Source of the DNA: Acidobacteriota bacterium
Lineage (GTDB): Bacteria; Acidobacteriota; Terriglobia; Acidiferrales; 2-02-FULL-67-57
Direction of reading: 5' to 3'
Assembly (NCBI GenBank): GCA_016189965.1
Contig: JACPRL010000101.1
Span: forward strand, 1 to 14,056
DNA: 14,056 nt
Shown here: positions 13,266 through 14,056 of the stretch, piece by piece
How the letters are laid out: each line of letters opens with the position of its first letter
Numbering within the stretch: the first letter of the stretch is position 1
Program-made: the position numbers and the translations under genes
Notes under the pieces: generated by a model
What the model saw: the letters and a program-made list of their open reading frames with translations, nothing else
The model's database searches: none
What the model was told of the DNA's origin: nothing

Positions 13266-14056
13266 AGCACAGCCTCGATGTTCGAGCGCAGCACATCCAC
13301 ATCGGTGATGCCGATGTTCCTGTGCGTAATGCGCCCCTCGCGGTCAATGAAAATCGTGATGGGCAACCCGGGCAGGCCGCCGAAGGCCTCGGCCGCCTTC
13401 TTCTGCGCGTCCAGCACGACGGGATAGTCAATCGGCATCTCCTGCTCGAACTTGCGGATGTCGGCCCAGCCGCCGTCGTCCACTGAGACGCCGATGAACT
13501 CGACCCCGCGCGCGCGGTACCGGCTGTAGATGCGGTTGAAGTGCGGAATCTCCAGCCGGCAGGGCAGGCACCAGGTGGCCCAGAAGTTCACCACCACCAC
13601 CTTGCCGCGCAGCTCGCTGAGGCGGAAGGACGACCCGTCGGCCCGCTCGAGCACCACCTCCGGCGCTGGCTCGAGCTCCCCGCTCTGGCCGCGCCCGCCG
13701 CTCTCGACCGAAGCCGCGAGCGGCATCTCCAGGTTGAAGCGATTGAAGAAGGTGAAGTAGCTGGCCAGCCAGGTCAACTGGTTGGTGAAGACGAGAATCC
13801 CGATGCCGACCAGCAGCACGCCCGCTGTGCGCTCGACCCATTGCAGGTAGCGCCGGAAGCCCTGGTAGAAAGCGAGGAACTTGTTCAGGCCGACGGCGGT
13901 CAGAAAGAAGGGCACGCCCAGCCCGAGCGAATAGATGGCCAGCAGAAAGACGCCTTCGCTCACCGTCTCCTTCGTCGCCGCCAGCAGCAGCAGCGCGCCC
14001 AGGATGGGCCCGATGCAGGGCGTCCAGCCGAAGGCGAAGGCCAAGCCCAGCAGGAA
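13262..14056 (-). CDS. CcdA-TlpA fusion thiol:disulfide transporter (5' end outside window)
   Basis: The last 264 residues of a gene that starts beyond the right edge. The visible N-terminal part is the second half of a CcdA/DsbD-beta membrane domain: FLLGLAFAFGWTPCIGPILG, whose cysteine is one of the two redox-active membrane cysteines, then helices through SLGLGVPFFLTAVGL and VLLVGIGILVFTNQLTWLA. After a polar linker comes a complete TlpA/redoxin domain with VVNFWATWCLPCRLEIP (active-site CLPC), GVEFIGVSVDDGG, and the cis-proline region GLPGLPITIFIDREGRI. The protein should carry electrons from cytoplasmic thioredoxin across the membrane directly to its own periplasmic thioredoxin-like domain, for cytochrome c maturation or disulfide reduction. 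It is followed by the DsbD-alpha-like gene with a 4-base overlap. Confidence 0.93.
   Translation of the reverse strand, partial: FLLGLAFAFGWTPCIGPILGALLLLAATKETVSEGVFLLAIYSLGLGVPFFLTAVGLNKFLAFYQGFRRYLQWVERTAGVLLVGIGILVFTNQLTWLASYFTFFNRFNLEMPLAASVESGGRGQSGELEPAPEVVLERADGSSFRLSELRGKVVVVNFWATWCLPCRLEIPHFNRIYSRYRARGVEFIGVSVDDGGWADIRKFEQEMPIDYPVVLDAQKKAAEAFGGLPGLPITIFIDREGRITHRNIGITDVDVLRSNIEAVL

Overview
The window is GC-rich bacterial DNA that most resembles Acidobacteriota. This rests on the gene families, on a small C-x-H...C-x-x-C protein of a type I associate with that phylum, and on an ATCCT...AGGAT intergenic repeat that I recall as common in Acidobacteriota genomes. The placement is inference, because no rRNA or other marker gene is present. 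Both ends cut through genes. No stretch over 300 bases lacks a gene; the longest gap is 6636-6832 (197 bp). I see no tRNA, rRNA, CRISPR array, transposase, integrase or phage gene.

Layout. 1-385 is the 3' end of a cation/proton antiporter. 574-2508 is a secreted MltD-like lytic transglycosylase with three LysM repeats. 2674-3057 is a short protein with an acidic N-terminal half and a Lys/Arg/Pro/Ala tail. 3058-3208 is a hairpin- and repeat-bearing spacer between convergent genes. 3209-3643(-) is a small membrane protein with a bacterial PH domain. 3770-5107 is a Wzx/MOP-type polysaccharide flippase. 5198-6166 is an exported FecR-domain protein with a carboxypeptidase-regulatory-like domain. 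6300-6635(-) is a STAS anti-sigma-antagonist protein. 6833-7678 is a membrane-anchored coiled-coil protein of unknown function. 7712-11251(-) is a two-gene unit: an AI-2E-family membrane transporter followed by a Lon-like (COG1067/AAA_32) protease. 11415-11576 is a 53-aa zinc-ribbon-like protein. 11594-11965(-) and 12019-12528(+) are divergent genes of unknown function. 12542-14056(-) is a tight three-gene unit: a CcdA-TlpA fusion, a separate DsbD-alpha-like protein and a small winged-helix-like protein.

Functional theme. Most of the products act in the cell envelope: ion antiport, peptidoglycan remodelling, polysaccharide export, periplasmic thiol-disulfide exchange, and several single-pass or polytopic membrane proteins. 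Apart from the two minus-strand operons the genes are short transcription units, often convergent or divergent, with recognisable sigma-70-like promoters at 513, 2615, 5133, 6752 and (minus strand) 11346.

I do not see a clear-cut new multi-gene system. The best leads are the charge-segregated protein with its strong promoter, the repeat/hairpin cluster after it, an apparent GC-skew switch near 3.5-3.8 kb, the split and permuted DsbD pathway, and the transporter/Lon-like pair.
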